Shown here: positions 51,452 through 59,836 of the stretch, piece after piece | How positions within the stretch are numbered: position 1 is the first letter of the stretch | Layout: every line of letters starts with the position of its first letter | NCBI RefSeq assembly: GCF_000297055.2 | Contig: NC_022357.1 | Span: 1,116,001-1,180,000, forward strand | Reading direction: 5' to 3' | DNA: 64,000 bases | Origin: Sulfuricella denitrificans skB26 | GTDB taxonomy: Bacteria; Pseudomonadota; Gammaproteobacteria; Burkholderiales; Sulfuricellaceae | Translations under genes and position numbers: made by a program | The notes under the pieces: model-generated | What the model saw: the letters and a program-made list of their open reading frames with translations, nothing else | The model's database searches: none | Told to the model about the DNA's origin: nothing

Positions 51452-52606
51452 TTATTTGCCGCGTTCCTTGATGCTGAACGTGCCATCCGCGTTGAATTTC
51501 ATTTCTGCATCAATGAAATATACCTGCAGTTCGCTACGCAGCAGTTTTGCCGTGTCATAGGCTTCTCCTGAACGAGCTCCCGTGCCACACAGAAAGACGA
51601 TGGGTTTGTCCTTGGGCAGGATTGAGATCTTTTTCTCCAGATCGCCGATGCTAATGTTGATTGCCCCCTTGACGGTGCCTGCCTTGAATTCCTTGGCATC
51701 GCGCACATCCACCAGCAGCAGGGAATCCGGATTTTCCTTCATGATGCGTTCGAAGGACGCCACCGAGATGCTGCCTTTTTCCTTACCGGCCTCAATGCTG
51801 GCCGCAGCCTTGGCTGTCTCGCCAGCGCCGCTGGCAACGGTCGGAACTACTGCTTCACCATACAGTTTGGCCCACTCCGGATAGCCTTCAACATAAGTTT
51901 TGACGTCGGTATAACCCAGCTTGCGTGCCTTTTCCGCAGATTTGACGCTAAGTACACATTCCAGGCCGCCGCAGTAGTAAATCAGAGACGCGGCCTTGTC
52001 AGCGGGCAGTTTGTCCACATGCTTGTCAAATTCGCTGTCTGAAATATTTACTGCGCCTGGAATGGCACCCTTGTCGAACGTACGCTTGGGCCGGGCATCT
52101 ATCAGCATGAAATTGGCTTTTTCGTCTTGCAGCTTCTTGATGTAGGCCGCGGAGACGGCTTGTCCCGTGCCCTTGGCCGCCCAGTCGGGAGAACCGTCGG
52201 CATAAACACGGATATTGGTGTAGCCGAGCTTTTCCGCCTTGAAGGCAGAGTTGTGGCTCAGCATGCACTCCACGCCACCACAGTAGAAAATCAGCAGCGT
52301 GCTCTTGTCCTGAGGCAGGCTGCCGGCCATCTGGTCGAATTTGCTATCCGGGATGCTTAACGCGCCGGGGATGTGGCCGGGGTCGTATTGACGTGCTGCA
52401 GGGCGGGAGTCAATCAGCATAACGTCCTTCTTGGGGGGGATGTCGACGTTCTGTTTGACAAATTCGATATCCACCAGTTTGTTGTACCAGCCTTCCTTCG
52501 CCTTGACCTGTTCTGCATGAGCCGGTGTCAGCCAAGATACGGTCGGCAGGGCGATGAACAGCGACAAAACCAGGGTAAGTCCCAGATTATGCAGTTTCAA
52601 GTTCAT
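51452..52606 (-). CDS. Periplasmic protein with three rhodanese domains
   Basis: 384 residues. Signal peptide (cleavage about AHA-EQ, residues 31-32) and three tandem rhodanese domains with candidate catalytic cysteines Cys109 (CGGVEC), Cys212 (CGGLEC) and Cys340 (CGTGARSG). The first two loops share an unusual CGGxEC pattern with a second cysteine four residues on; the third is a normal-looking loop. Rhodaneses carry sulfane sulfur as a persulfide, so this could pass sulfur between carriers in the periplasm. AAGGAG precedes the start. It lies between the YeeE/YedE transporter and the octaheme gene, same strand. Confidence 0.9.
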   Translation of the reverse strand: MNLKLHNLGLTLVLSLFIALPTVSWLTPAHAEQVKAKEGWYNKLVDIEFVKQNVDIPPKKDVMLIDSRPAARQYDPGHIPGALSIPDSKFDQMAGSLPQDKSTLLIFYCGGVECMLSHNSAFKAEKLGYTNIRVYADGSPDWAAKGTGQAVSAAYIKKLQDEKANFMLIDARPKRTFDKGAIPGAVNISDSEFDKHVDKLPADKAASLIYYCGGLECVLSVKSAEKARKLGYTDVKTYVEGYPEWAKLYGEAVVPTVASGAGETAKAAASIEAGKEKGSISVASFERIMKENPDSLLLVDVRDAKEFKAGTVKGAINISIGDLEKKISILPKDKPIVFLCGTGARSGEAYDTAKLLRSELQVYFIDAEMKFNADGTFSIKERGK

Positions 52607-52631
52607 TTGTGGACTCCTTGAAATTAAATTT

Positions 52632-53876
52632 TCAAATGACGGTAAATTTTTCAGTCGATTCGTTGTAGCGAACCAGGAGGTACCACACCAGCAGGATAGA
52701 ACCGCTAATCAGGTAGGTCCAGCCCCAGCCGCCCAGCATATCCGGGAGGTAGGCCTGGAAGCCGACAGCCGTCTTCTCGAAGGACTCCACATTGCTTTCA
52801 TCAATGGACGTGATCTTGAATTTCTTGAGCAGTGCGCTAGCGATGGAACCTGACCAGGAAAAGAAGAAAATCGTCACCCACAACTTGGCATGCCCTTCAC
52901 CCATGCGCCACAGAGAACCGGAAGCGCAGCCGCCGGCGAAGATCATGCCGATGCCGAAGATCAGCCCGCCCAACAGAGAGCCGATCCAGAAAGTCGCCGG
53001 AATGGCGACATAGGGATCGATGATTTTTTTCTGGAACAGCAGCGAGGATACGACCATGCCGATGGTCAGAGCCAGGATGACGGCCTTGGTCATGTCGCCT
53101 TCGGCGGTCATGAAAGGCTCTCGGAAGGAACGTGCAAAGCACAGGCGTGAACGATGCATGATGAAGCCGATAGCGAAACCCGCCAGGACGATCACAGCGC
53201 GGGCAGCCAGCTGCGTGTTGCTGGAGCCATACCACTGGGTGGCCCAGAACAGCACGCCCACGACCACGGCTAGCCCAAGCAAGGGATAGATGCGTAACAC
53301 GCCTTCCGGAAGCCTGATGGGGGGCGGAGCCACCATACCCCACTCGATATTTTCGAGCGTCCACATCAACAGTTTGAGGCCGATGGCTGCACCTAATAGC
53401 AAACCTGCCCACATGGCCCAGCCCGCCGGGGAGGCATGCAGAATCGGGTTGAAGAAGCCGCCGGTGGTGCAGCCACCGGCCAGCGCAGCGCCGATACCTA
53501 GCAGGCAGCCGCCTAGTGCGGCCCAGATGTACTCAAGTTTCGGTGGCCGACGCGGAAGAAACTGGCGTGACAGCAGCGCTGCACAGAATGCACCCAGCAC
53601 CAGCATGATGTTCATCAGCGACATGCGGTGCATGAGAAAGCTGTCGAGTTCCTGAGGTACGCCGAGAAGCGGCCCCAGACCGATCAGGTTGTTGAACCAG
53701 TCGCCCCAGAACTTGACTCCGCCGAACACCCCCCAGAACAGGCCGTTGATCATCAGGCCGATAATCACCAGCACCAGCAAGATACCGCCCAGATAGGGCG
53801 ACCAATCTTCGACAAAAATTGTTTCGTAGTCCGCCTTGAAGCCGGCGAGCCAAGCAGAACCATTTTCAGTACTCAT
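52632..53876 (-). CDS. YeeE/YedE-family sulfur transporter (TsuA-like)
   Basis: 414 residues, about ten or more membrane segments (Sulf_transp family). Three conserved cysteines sit where TsuA/YeeE has them: Cys136 in AGGCTTG, Cys246 in RLCFARSF and Cys317 in AGGCASGSLWRMGEG. TsuA-type proteins move thiosulfate across the inner membrane through a cysteine relay; whether this one imports thiosulfate or another sulfur species is not known. GAGGTG upstream of the ATG. It is followed 25 bp later by the triple-rhodanese gene, a natural sulfur-handing partner. Confidence 0.88.
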   Translation of the reverse strand: MSTENGSAWLAGFKADYETIFVEDWSPYLGGILLVLVIIGLMINGLFWGVFGGVKFWGDWFNNLIGLGPLLGVPQELDSFLMHRMSLMNIMLVLGAFCAALLSRQFLPRRPPKLEYIWAALGGCLLGIGAALAGGCTTGGFFNPILHASPAGWAMWAGLLLGAAIGLKLLMWTLENIEWGMVAPPPIRLPEGVLRIYPLLGLAVVVGVLFWATQWYGSSNTQLAARAVIVLAGFAIGFIMHRSRLCFARSFREPFMTAEGDMTKAVILALTIGMVVSSLLFQKKIIDPYVAIPATFWIGSLLGGLIFGIGMIFAGGCASGSLWRMGEGHAKLWVTIFFFSWSGSIASALLKKFKITSIDESNVESFEKTAVGFQAYLPDMLGGWGWTYLISGSILLVWYLLVRYNESTEKFTVI

Positions 53877-53901
53877 GGTAGCACCTCAGGCAAGTAACTC
53901 A

Positions 53902-53928
53902 CGGGAGCGCCGGGCGCTCCCGTTTTTT
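53902..53928. other. Stable hairpin with T run on plus strand
   Basis: CGGGAGCGC (53902-53910)/GCGCTCCCG (53914-53922) with a CGG loop and T6 on the plus side. On the plus strand it looks like a terminator, but no plus-strand gene precedes it. For the minus-strand operon it lacks a following T run, so it may limit or stabilise the message between the cytochrome c and the transporter. Confidence 0.5.
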
Positions 53929-53951
53929 ACAACACGATCAGGCTGTTTTGA

Positions 53952-54344
53952 TTAACTGCAACTGGCCGGGCTGTCGCCATCCTTCGCGCCTTTGATCACA
54001 AAGGCCTTGATGTCTTCCATGAGTTGCTGATCGGGTACATCGGCGAATTTCTCGGCAGCCTTGTTGGTGGCCTTGATGCTGGCGCGGTATTGCTGGCTGA
54101 TGTACTGCTTGACGCTGTCCTTGCCTTTGGCGTGTTTGTCTGCCTGAAGGTAGGCAGTCCATTCAGCCTTGGTCCTGGAAGTGGGTGCAATGGCTTTTTC
54201 TGTTTTTGCAACGTGGCAGCTGGTGCATACCTGACGGTAGTAAATGCGGCCGACTTTCCAGTCGCCATCATAGGCCTGTGCAGTGGTATAAGCCGTGGTG
54301 CCCAGTATGGCCAGGACAATTGAGATCGAAAGCTTGGTTTTCAT
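53952..54344 (-). CDS. Small periplasmic monoheme cytochrome c
   Basis: 130 residues from the ATG at 54344 (MKTKLSISIVLAILGTTAYT), supported by GAGGAG upstream and a signal peptide ending about TAQA; a longer open frame upstream has no family support. One CxxCH (CTSCH) near residue 40; the rest is helical, with a Cys two from the C-terminus (PASCS). Likely soluble electron carrier for the octaheme/rhodanese cluster. It has its own leader of 246 bp after the cytochrome b copy 2 terminator, so probably a separate promoter. Confidence 0.85.
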   Translation of the reverse strand: MKTKLSISIVLAILGTTAYTTAQAYDGDWKVGRIYYRQVCTSCHVAKTEKAIAPTSRTKAEWTAYLQADKHAKGKDSVKQYISQQYRASIKATNKAAEKFADVPDQQLMEDIKAFVIKGAKDGDSPASCS

Positions 54345-54534
54345 GTTAAGACTCTCCTCATAATTATTATTGAATATTAAAATGTAATCAATTGCCATCT
54401 CTTCATAAAATAATAGACTAACAGGATAACGATGTCCAATAAAAAAACAGGTATACGTTTTCAAATCCCGCTGCCTGAATAAAATGATGAACAGAGCTAA
54501 TCTCCAGTGAGAAATTATAGGAGACATATAAGCA

Positions 54535-54568
54535 ATAAAAAAGCCGGACAGTTTTCACTGTCCGGCTT
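54535..54568 (-). terminator. Rho-independent terminator after cytochrome b copy 2
   Basis: AAGCCGGACAG (54541-54551)/CTGTCCGGCTT (54558-54568), an 11-bp stem, followed on the minus strand by TTTTATTGC. It ends the DUF302-octaheme-cytochrome b transcript and insulates the downstream cytochrome c gene. Confidence 0.88.
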
Positions 54569-54586
54569 CTGGATGGAGGGAGGAGA

Positions 54587-55334
54587 CTAGTTAATCCACC
54601 TCTTCCCATCCGGTAATCATCGCCTTGATGTGCGAAGTCGGGGTATGGCCGGCCGTTGTCAGGTAGACGTGGGCGATCAGGAACAGCAGCATCATGAACG
54701 CGCCGGCGGTGTGGAAGAAAGCCACCCACTCCAGGGAGATATACTTATCCAATCCCCATGCCGTCCAGTCACTGAAGAACAGATAGAGCCATCCGGTGAG
54801 CCACAGTAAGGGTCCGATGAACAGCAACACCCCAAGATAGGCCAGGCGCTGCAGCGGGTTGTGTTTCTTCAGCGTGGTCGCCTTGAACGGATGCGGCGCA
54901 TTGGTGAAGATGCCGACCGAATAGAACTTGATCATGGCCACCACCTTGTCCGTGGTCGGGATGTACTGTTTCCACTCGCCGGTAGTGAAGTGCCAGAAGA
55001 TGGCAAACACCCACAGGCCGATCAGCGACCAGGCGGCGATGGTGTGCAGACTCGTCGCCTTGGCGAAGCCGAGGAAATGATAGGAGCCATGCACCTCGAA
55101 GCCGGTAATCAGCATGAAGATAATGAGCGAGGCCTGACCCCAGTGCCAGAAGCGCTCGAAGCGTTTGAAAACGTAGATTCTTTCGACGGTCATGATCTTA
55201 TCCTTTCCTGTGGGCATAGATGCGGCCAGCGCCGTGGATCAGCACGCCGATCAGGGTCAGCAGGGCAAGCGCCCAGCCAGCCATGTCGAGCAGATGATTG
55301 TTGTCGCCTCGGCCCGGCATGTAGATGCCTTTGA
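54587..55334 (-). repeat. 748-bp direct repeat, copy 2
   Basis: Near-identical to 49113-49860 (one difference seen at 54648). Covers cytochrome b copy 2 and the last ~44 codons of octaheme copy 2. Because both copies point the same way, recombination between them would delete a 5474-bp block. Confidence 0.95.
54591..55193 (-). CDS. Membrane cytochrome b (Ni/Fe-hydrogenase/thiosulfate-reductase type), copy 2
   Basis: 200 residues, the same amino-acid sequence as the protein at 49117-49719. Four helices and the same candidate haem histidines. It follows octaheme copy 2 by four bases and should be its quinone-linked partner. The DNA differs from copy 1 at one base noticed, silent in the protein. 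A terminator follows, unlike the context of copy 1, so the two copies are in separate transcripts. Confidence 0.9.
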   Translation of the reverse strand: MTVERIYVFKRFERFWHWGQASLIIFMLITGFEVHGSYHFLGFAKATSLHTIAAWSLIGLWVFAIFWHFTTGEWKQYIPTTDKVVAMIKFYSVGIFTNAPHPFKATTLKKHNPLQRLAYLGVLLFIGPLLWLTGWLYLFFSDWTAWGLDKYISLEWVAFFHTAGAFMMLLFLIAHVYLTTAGHTPTSHIKAMITGWEEVD

Positions 55335-56919
55335 CGTTCTGCAGACGGCCTCCCTTGCTATGGCACTGGGCGCAGGTGAGTGCGTCAGCCTTGGGTGCGA
55401 CCATGTGGGTGATCGGCCAGCTCATTTCGGTTTTGACGAAGCCGTATTTGCCGCTGTAAGGCTTATTTGTTGCCTTCATGCCAGCTGTCAAAGATTTATC
55501 CCAGTCGAAGTTCGACCAGTACGACGTATCATCATTACCGAAGGTGTGAGGTGCAACCAGTGTTTTATTAACTGTGTCAAAAGGTTGCTGTCCACGGAAT
55601 ACCTTGACCGGCCAGATCATGGATTTGCCGTCGGTAGGGCTGCCCTCGAAGCTATTGATCTTCACCACATGGGTGGGATCCAGCTTGGTGTCGCTCAGGG
55701 TGTAATTCACTTTGCCGTTGAACCAGATGTACTCCGGGATAACGTGGGATTCCCAAACAAAGTTGCCCTTTTTGCTGTCGTAGGCACTGTGCCCGGCGCT
55801 ATCCTTGATTGTAAAGGGCTTGCCTTCTGGCGTGAGCTTGCCGGCCGTCGACCAGTCCCAGCTCATCTTGGTGGCTTGGCCGCGAGCGTACTCCGGAATA
55901 TGGCAGGTCTGGCAAGCAATCTTGTCGGTATGCTCGTTCAGCTTGGTCATTTTTGCCGGATGCGGTTTGTTGCCGTGGCAGGACTGGCAACTGGCGGGGT
56001 TGCTGTTGTCAACCTTGCCGCGCATATGCGGAGGAATCGCGTCCTTGCTGTTGGCTCCTGCTACAGTTGGAGCGTAGCGACTGCCGGGAACCTGGTGGGC
56101 GGATGTCATGTGGCAAGTGCCGCAACTGAAGTTCAGCCCTTTTTTCTCCATGTGAATGTCGAGATATTTGGGCGGGTCTTTCAGAGTGCTGTCGATGTCG
56201 CCGTGCTTCACTGCATCACCGCCACCGCCATAGAAGTGGCATGCACCGCAGTTCGCACGACTGGTTTTTCCGACACTCTGAGCAACCTTGGCGAGATCAG
56301 GGGCTTTGACGATCTTGCCGGAATGTGGCGGGAATTCCATATCCTTGTACGCAGGATGTCCCGTCAACCCTGGAACTTTCCGGTATGTGCCGGTGGATTC
56401 ATGACAGACGACGCAGTCGACGTTTTCTTCAGCAGTGAAGTCGAACTTGTCGTCCTCCCAGCCGTAGCCGACGTGGCAGGCGTTGCAGAATTTCTGATTC
56501 GATTCCACGGCGGTGCAGAAGTTGTTGATGACGTTTCTTTTGCCCAGCTTTTGCTTGGTCTCGGGATTGATGAATTCAAAAGTCCAGTGCTTAGTCTTCT
56601 GAATCTGCTTGGCTGCCTCAGTGTGGCAGGTCAGGCAGGCCTTGGTGATTTCTGGCCCTGATTTGAAATCCTTCTGCAACTCCTTGAATTTGCTGTGGTC
56701 AGCGGTTGAGCTGCTTTCCTTTTTGACTATGGCTGCTGGATCTGCTGCCGCCGCTGGTGCAGACATTGCTGCATGCGCGGCCGCAGACATTGGTGCGGCC
56801 GGAGCTGCATTAGCCGCCGTCTGCGCGGGGGTAGGAGCTGGCGTGGCGAAAGCGGTCAGCGCTGCCACCGTGGCCCCTGCCACCAGTGTGGACAGGGCAA
56901 TTTTTAATTTAGACAACAT
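55198..56919 (-). CDS. Octaheme c-type cytochrome, tetrathionate-reductase (OTR) family, copy 2
   Basis: 573 residues. Signal peptide, then an Ala/Pro-rich spacer (about residues 27-70) absent from copy 1, eight CxxCH motifs (CLTCH, CNACH, CVVCH, CGACH, CGTCH, CQSCH, CQTCH, CAQCH), and a C-terminal membrane helix identical to copy 1. The head is clearly homologous to copy 1 but diverged, including insertions (GANSKDAIPPH) and a different haem-8 surrounding. AGGAGGT precedes the start. It likely takes the same electron route through cytochrome b but may act on a different substrate. Confidence 0.9.
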   Translation of the reverse strand: MLSKLKIALSTLVAGATVAALTAFATPAPTPAQTAANAAPAAPMSAAAHAAMSAPAAAADPAAIVKKESSSTADHSKFKELQKDFKSGPEITKACLTCHTEAAKQIQKTKHWTFEFINPETKQKLGKRNVINNFCTAVESNQKFCNACHVGYGWEDDKFDFTAEENVDCVVCHESTGTYRKVPGLTGHPAYKDMEFPPHSGKIVKAPDLAKVAQSVGKTSRANCGACHFYGGGGDAVKHGDIDSTLKDPPKYLDIHMEKKGLNFSCGTCHMTSAHQVPGSRYAPTVAGANSKDAIPPHMRGKVDNSNPASCQSCHGNKPHPAKMTKLNEHTDKIACQTCHIPEYARGQATKMSWDWSTAGKLTPEGKPFTIKDSAGHSAYDSKKGNFVWESHVIPEYIWFNGKVNYTLSDTKLDPTHVVKINSFEGSPTDGKSMIWPVKVFRGQQPFDTVNKTLVAPHTFGNDDTSYWSNFDWDKSLTAGMKATNKPYSGKYGFVKTEMSWPITHMVAPKADALTCAQCHSKGGRLQNVKGIYMPGRGDNNHLLDMAGWALALLTLIGVLIHGAGRIYAHRKG

Positions 56920-56983
56920 AGTACCTCCTGATACGATCTTTTTTGCGAATAATCCGCTTTAGGCATTTCTGGTACCTGGCTGC

Positions 56984-57529
56984 TTAGCAGCCGCCACCAC
57001 CACCTGTAGCTGCGCCACCGGCTGCGCCAGGCGTGCCTTTGATCATCGGGGGTGCAGGCTGGCTCGCATCGAAGATGATGAACTTGGCCTGATCATCTGC
57101 GACGTGGCCCATGACTTCGCCCACCAAGGGGCCGAACATCTTGCCCATCAGTCTGGCATTCATCCCTGCAATGTAGGTTTTGCCGTCATTTTTCTTGTAA
57201 ATGGAAATCTTGCAGGGCATCAGGATGGAGAGGAAACGGACGGTGTCGTCCCGGAGAATGGGGCCGGAGTACCTCGTGCTACAGGCTTCGACCATCAGTA
57301 CCGGCAAGGCATTGCCGCCATCATTTTCAACGGCTTTAGCCGGATTGCGCAGACCAGCCAGAGCCCAGCCGTTGCCGACATTCTGGATATTCTGCTGGAT
57401 ACGTGCGACGGTTTCTTCTACGCCGAAAGGGCTGGGCACTTCCCAGAACATCAGGCTGCTCATGAAGTTATAAGCCATGAACCCCACAAAGACTAGTGCA
57501 GCAATAAAACCACTGATAATTTTTAACAT
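56984..57529 (-). CDS. DUF302-domain membrane-anchored protein with Gly-rich Cys tail
   Basis: 181 residues. N-terminal signal anchor (MLKIISGFIAALVFVGFMAY), then a DUF302 domain (about 35-150, SPFGVEETVARIQQNIQ; MVEACSTRYSGPIL; FLSILMPCKISIY), and a C-terminal tail rich in Gly/Ala that ends GGGGGC. Conserved cysteines in EACS and MPCK fit a thiol or metal role known for some DUF302 proteins, but function is not established. GGAGAG upstream. First gene of the minus-strand cluster, 64 bp before octaheme copy 2, so probably co-transcribed. Confidence 0.82.
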   Translation of the reverse strand: MLKIISGFIAALVFVGFMAYNFMSSLMFWEVPSPFGVEETVARIQQNIQNVGNGWALAGLRNPAKAVENDGGNALPVLMVEACSTRYSGPILRDDTVRFLSILMPCKISIYKKNDGKTYIAGMNARLMGKMFGPLVGEVMGHVADDQAKFIIFDASQPAPPMIKGTPGAAGGAATGGGGGC

Positions 57530-57731
57530 TTTGGTTGCTCTCCATTTTTAGACTGATATTAAAACTTTGCCTTAAATAATATTATACATACCAACCCCAA
57601 GACCACATTTCTTAATTTTGATTATATTCTTATATTCGAATAATACAAGACATAAATATCTTGAAGTCCTTATTGATTTAATAGGGTGTAAATCCAGTAG
57701 AATTGGGCTTTCTGCTTGAATTGTCGCTGAC

Positions 57732-58916
57732 ATGATATCTCCATTTTCCATTTCGGGCCTGCCAAAAATTATTTTTGGTGAGGGTCGCCTGAGCGATGTG
57801 CCCGAGTTGCTCCAGTCACTGGGGAAACGTGTCCTGATCGTTACCGGAGGCAGGTCATTTCGTGCCTCGCTGTACTGGCAGGGATTGGTTGACGCCCTCA
57901 AGGGGAGGGGGCTGTCCTGGGAAGACATGGTGGTAGCGCAGGAACCCTCGCCTGGTTTGGTGGACCAGGCGGTCAGGGTATATCGCCATGCCGGCATCGA
58001 AATCGTGCTGGGCATCGGCGGTGGCAGCGTGCTGGATGCTGCCAAGGCGATTGCCGGGTTGCTGCCCCATGGCAATTCGGTGATGGACCACCTCGAAGGG
58101 GTGGGGCCGGAGTTACCTTATCGAGGGCCGTCGCTGCCCTTTATTGCGGTGCCGACTACCGCAGGTACCGGCTCTGAGGCCACCAAAAATGCCGTCCTCA
58201 GCATGCACGGGCCGGACGGTTTCAAGAAGTCCTTTCGCCACGACCTGCTGGTGGCGAAATATGCGGTAGTGGACCCGGCGCTGCTTGCCACCTGTCCGCC
58301 TGACCTGATCGCTGCCAACGGCATGGATGCGCTGACCCAGTTGCTGGAATCCACTGTTTCCACCCGGGCCAATCCCTTAGTTGATGCGCTGGCGCTGAGT
58401 GGTCTCGGTTACGTTCGCGAAGGTCTTCTGGATTGGTATGAGGACGGCGAAAAGGCGGCTGAGGGCAGGGCGGGAATGGCTTATGCCGCGTTGCTTTCGG
58501 GTATTACCCTGGCGCAGGTGGGGCTAGGGTCGGTGCACGGACTGGCGGCACCGTTGGGGGCACTCTTTCCAGTGCCGCATGGCGTGGCTTGCGGCGCGAC
58601 GGTGGCAGAGGCGACGGCGATCAATATTCGGGTGCTGGGGGAGCGCGAACCGCGCAGTCCTGCCTTGGAGAAATACGCCAAAATCGGTCGAATGTTCAGT
58701 CGCAAGCACCTGGACGATGACGCTGCGCGCTTGTTCCTGGTGGATATGCTCAGGGAATGGACAAGGAAAATGAAGGTGCAGGGCCTGGGTGCTTATGGCA
58801 TCCGTGAAGCCGATCTGGACCTGATCGTGGCGAACAGTCGTGGCAGCAGCATGAAGACCAACCCCATCGTGTTGACCGATGGGGAGGTCAGAGAAATTTT
58901 GCTGCGCTGTCTTTAA
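57732..58916 (+). CDS. Iron-containing (type III) alcohol dehydrogenase
   Basis: 394 residues of the Fe-ADH family. NAD-binding loop [35 protein letters not shown], and metal-site histidines in [22 protein letters not shown]. Substrate (alcohol, butanol, lactaldehyde or other) cannot be decided. Divergent from the cytochrome cluster, with a 200-bp AT-rich gap; stop overlaps the convergent fabI by four bases. Confidence 0.88.
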   Translation: MISPFSISGLPKIIFGEGRLSDVPELLQSLGKRVLIVTGGRSFRASLYWQGLVDALKGRGLSWEDMVVAQEPSPGLVDQAVRVYRHAGIEIVLGIGGGSVLDAAKAIAGLLPHGNSVMDHLEGVGPELPYRGPSLPFIAVPTTAGTGSEATKNAVLSMHGPDGFKKSFRHDLLVAKYAVVDPALLATCPPDLIAANGMDALTQLLESTVSTRANPLVDALALSGLGYVREGLLDWYEDGEKAAEGRAGMAYAALLSGITLAQVGLGSVHGLAAPLGALFPVPHGVACGATVAEATAINIRVLGEREPRSPALEKYAKIGRMFSRKHLDDDAARLFLVDMLREWTRKMKVQGLGAYGIREADLDLIVANSRGSSMKTNPIVLTDGEVREILLRCL

Positions 58917-59716
58917 TTACCCGCTACAGCTTCCTCGGCGTTGCCCAGCGCGGTGATGTTGAAACCGCCGTCGACGTAGGTGATTTCGCCGGTCATGCCA
59001 CTGGCGAGGTCGCTGCACATGAAGGCGGCGACGTTGCCGACCTCCTCGATGGTGACGTTGCGACGCATCGGGGCGTGTTTCTCATTGTAGGAAAGCAACT
59101 TGCCGAAATCGGAGATGCCGCTTGCCGCCAGGGTCTTGATCGGGCCGGCGGAGAGGCCGTTGACGCGGATGCCTTTCGGACCCAGGCTCGCCGCCATGTA
59201 GCGCACGTTGGCTTCGAGGCTGGCCTTGGCGAGGCCCATCACGTTGTAGTGGGGAACGGTGCGTTCGGCGCCGAGGTAGCACAGGGTCAGCAGGGCGGCG
59301 TTGCGGCCCAGCATCATCGGCAGTCCGGCCTTGGCCAACGCGGTGAAGCTGTAGGAGCTGATGTCGTGGGCAATCTGGAAGTATTCGCGCGTGACGGAGT
59401 CGACGTAGTCGCCGGCCAGAGCCTGTTTCGGTACGAAGGCGATAGAGTGGATGATGCCGTCCAACCCGTCCCAGTGCTTGCCGAGGTCGATGAACAGCTG
59501 AGTGATTTCTTCGTCGCTGGCGACGTCGCAAGGGAAAACCAGGTCGGAACCAAACTCTTTCGCCAGGCCGGCAACGCGATCCCTGACCTTCTCGCCCTGG
59601 TAGGTGAAGGCGAGTTCGGCGCCTTCGCGCTTCATCGCAATGGCGATGCCGTAGGCGATGGAGCGGTTACTGATCATCCCGGTAATCAGGATTTTTTTGT
59701 TTGCCAGAAAGCCCAT
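58913..59716 (-). CDS. fabI: Enoyl-[acyl-carrier-protein] reductase (NADH)
   Basis: Last step of each fatty-acid elongation cycle. 267 residues of SDR fold: [19 protein letters not shown] at the NAD site and the FabI catalytic YxxxMxxxK as Y-NVMGLAK-A (Tyr and Lys present). [17 protein letters not shown] is the substrate-binding loop. AAGGGA precedes the start. Convergent with the alcohol dehydrogenase. Confidence 0.95.
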   Translation of the reverse strand: MGFLANKKILITGMISNRSIAYGIAIAMKREGAELAFTYQGEKVRDRVAGLAKEFGSDLVFPCDVASDEEITQLFIDLGKHWDGLDGIIHSIAFVPKQALAGDYVDSVTREYFQIAHDISSYSFTALAKAGLPMMLGRNAALLTLCYLGAERTVPHYNVMGLAKASLEANVRYMAASLGPKGIRVNGLSAGPIKTLAASGISDFGKLLSYNEKHAPMRRNVTIEEVGNVAAFMCSDLASGMTGEITYVDGGFNITALGNAEEAVAGN

Positions 59717-59836
59717 TGTTATTCCCTTAATCGCGGGTTGTTCGGAAATCGATATTTATTCCGCATTATAACCCAAATCTCCACATGGATATCGTTGCTT
59801 GGCACCCTGCCGTTGCTTGCGATACACTGAAACCCG

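Noticed and set aside
50438-51571. 377-residue plus-strand frame
   Set aside because: Antisense to the octaheme cytochrome with eight CxxCH motifs.
54345-54527. N-terminal extension of the small cytochrome c
   Set aside because: The signal peptide and a strong ribosome site place the start at 54344; the extension is AT-rich leader DNA.
55192-56661. 489-residue plus-strand frame
   Set aside because: Antisense to the second octaheme cytochrome; no domain or start signal.
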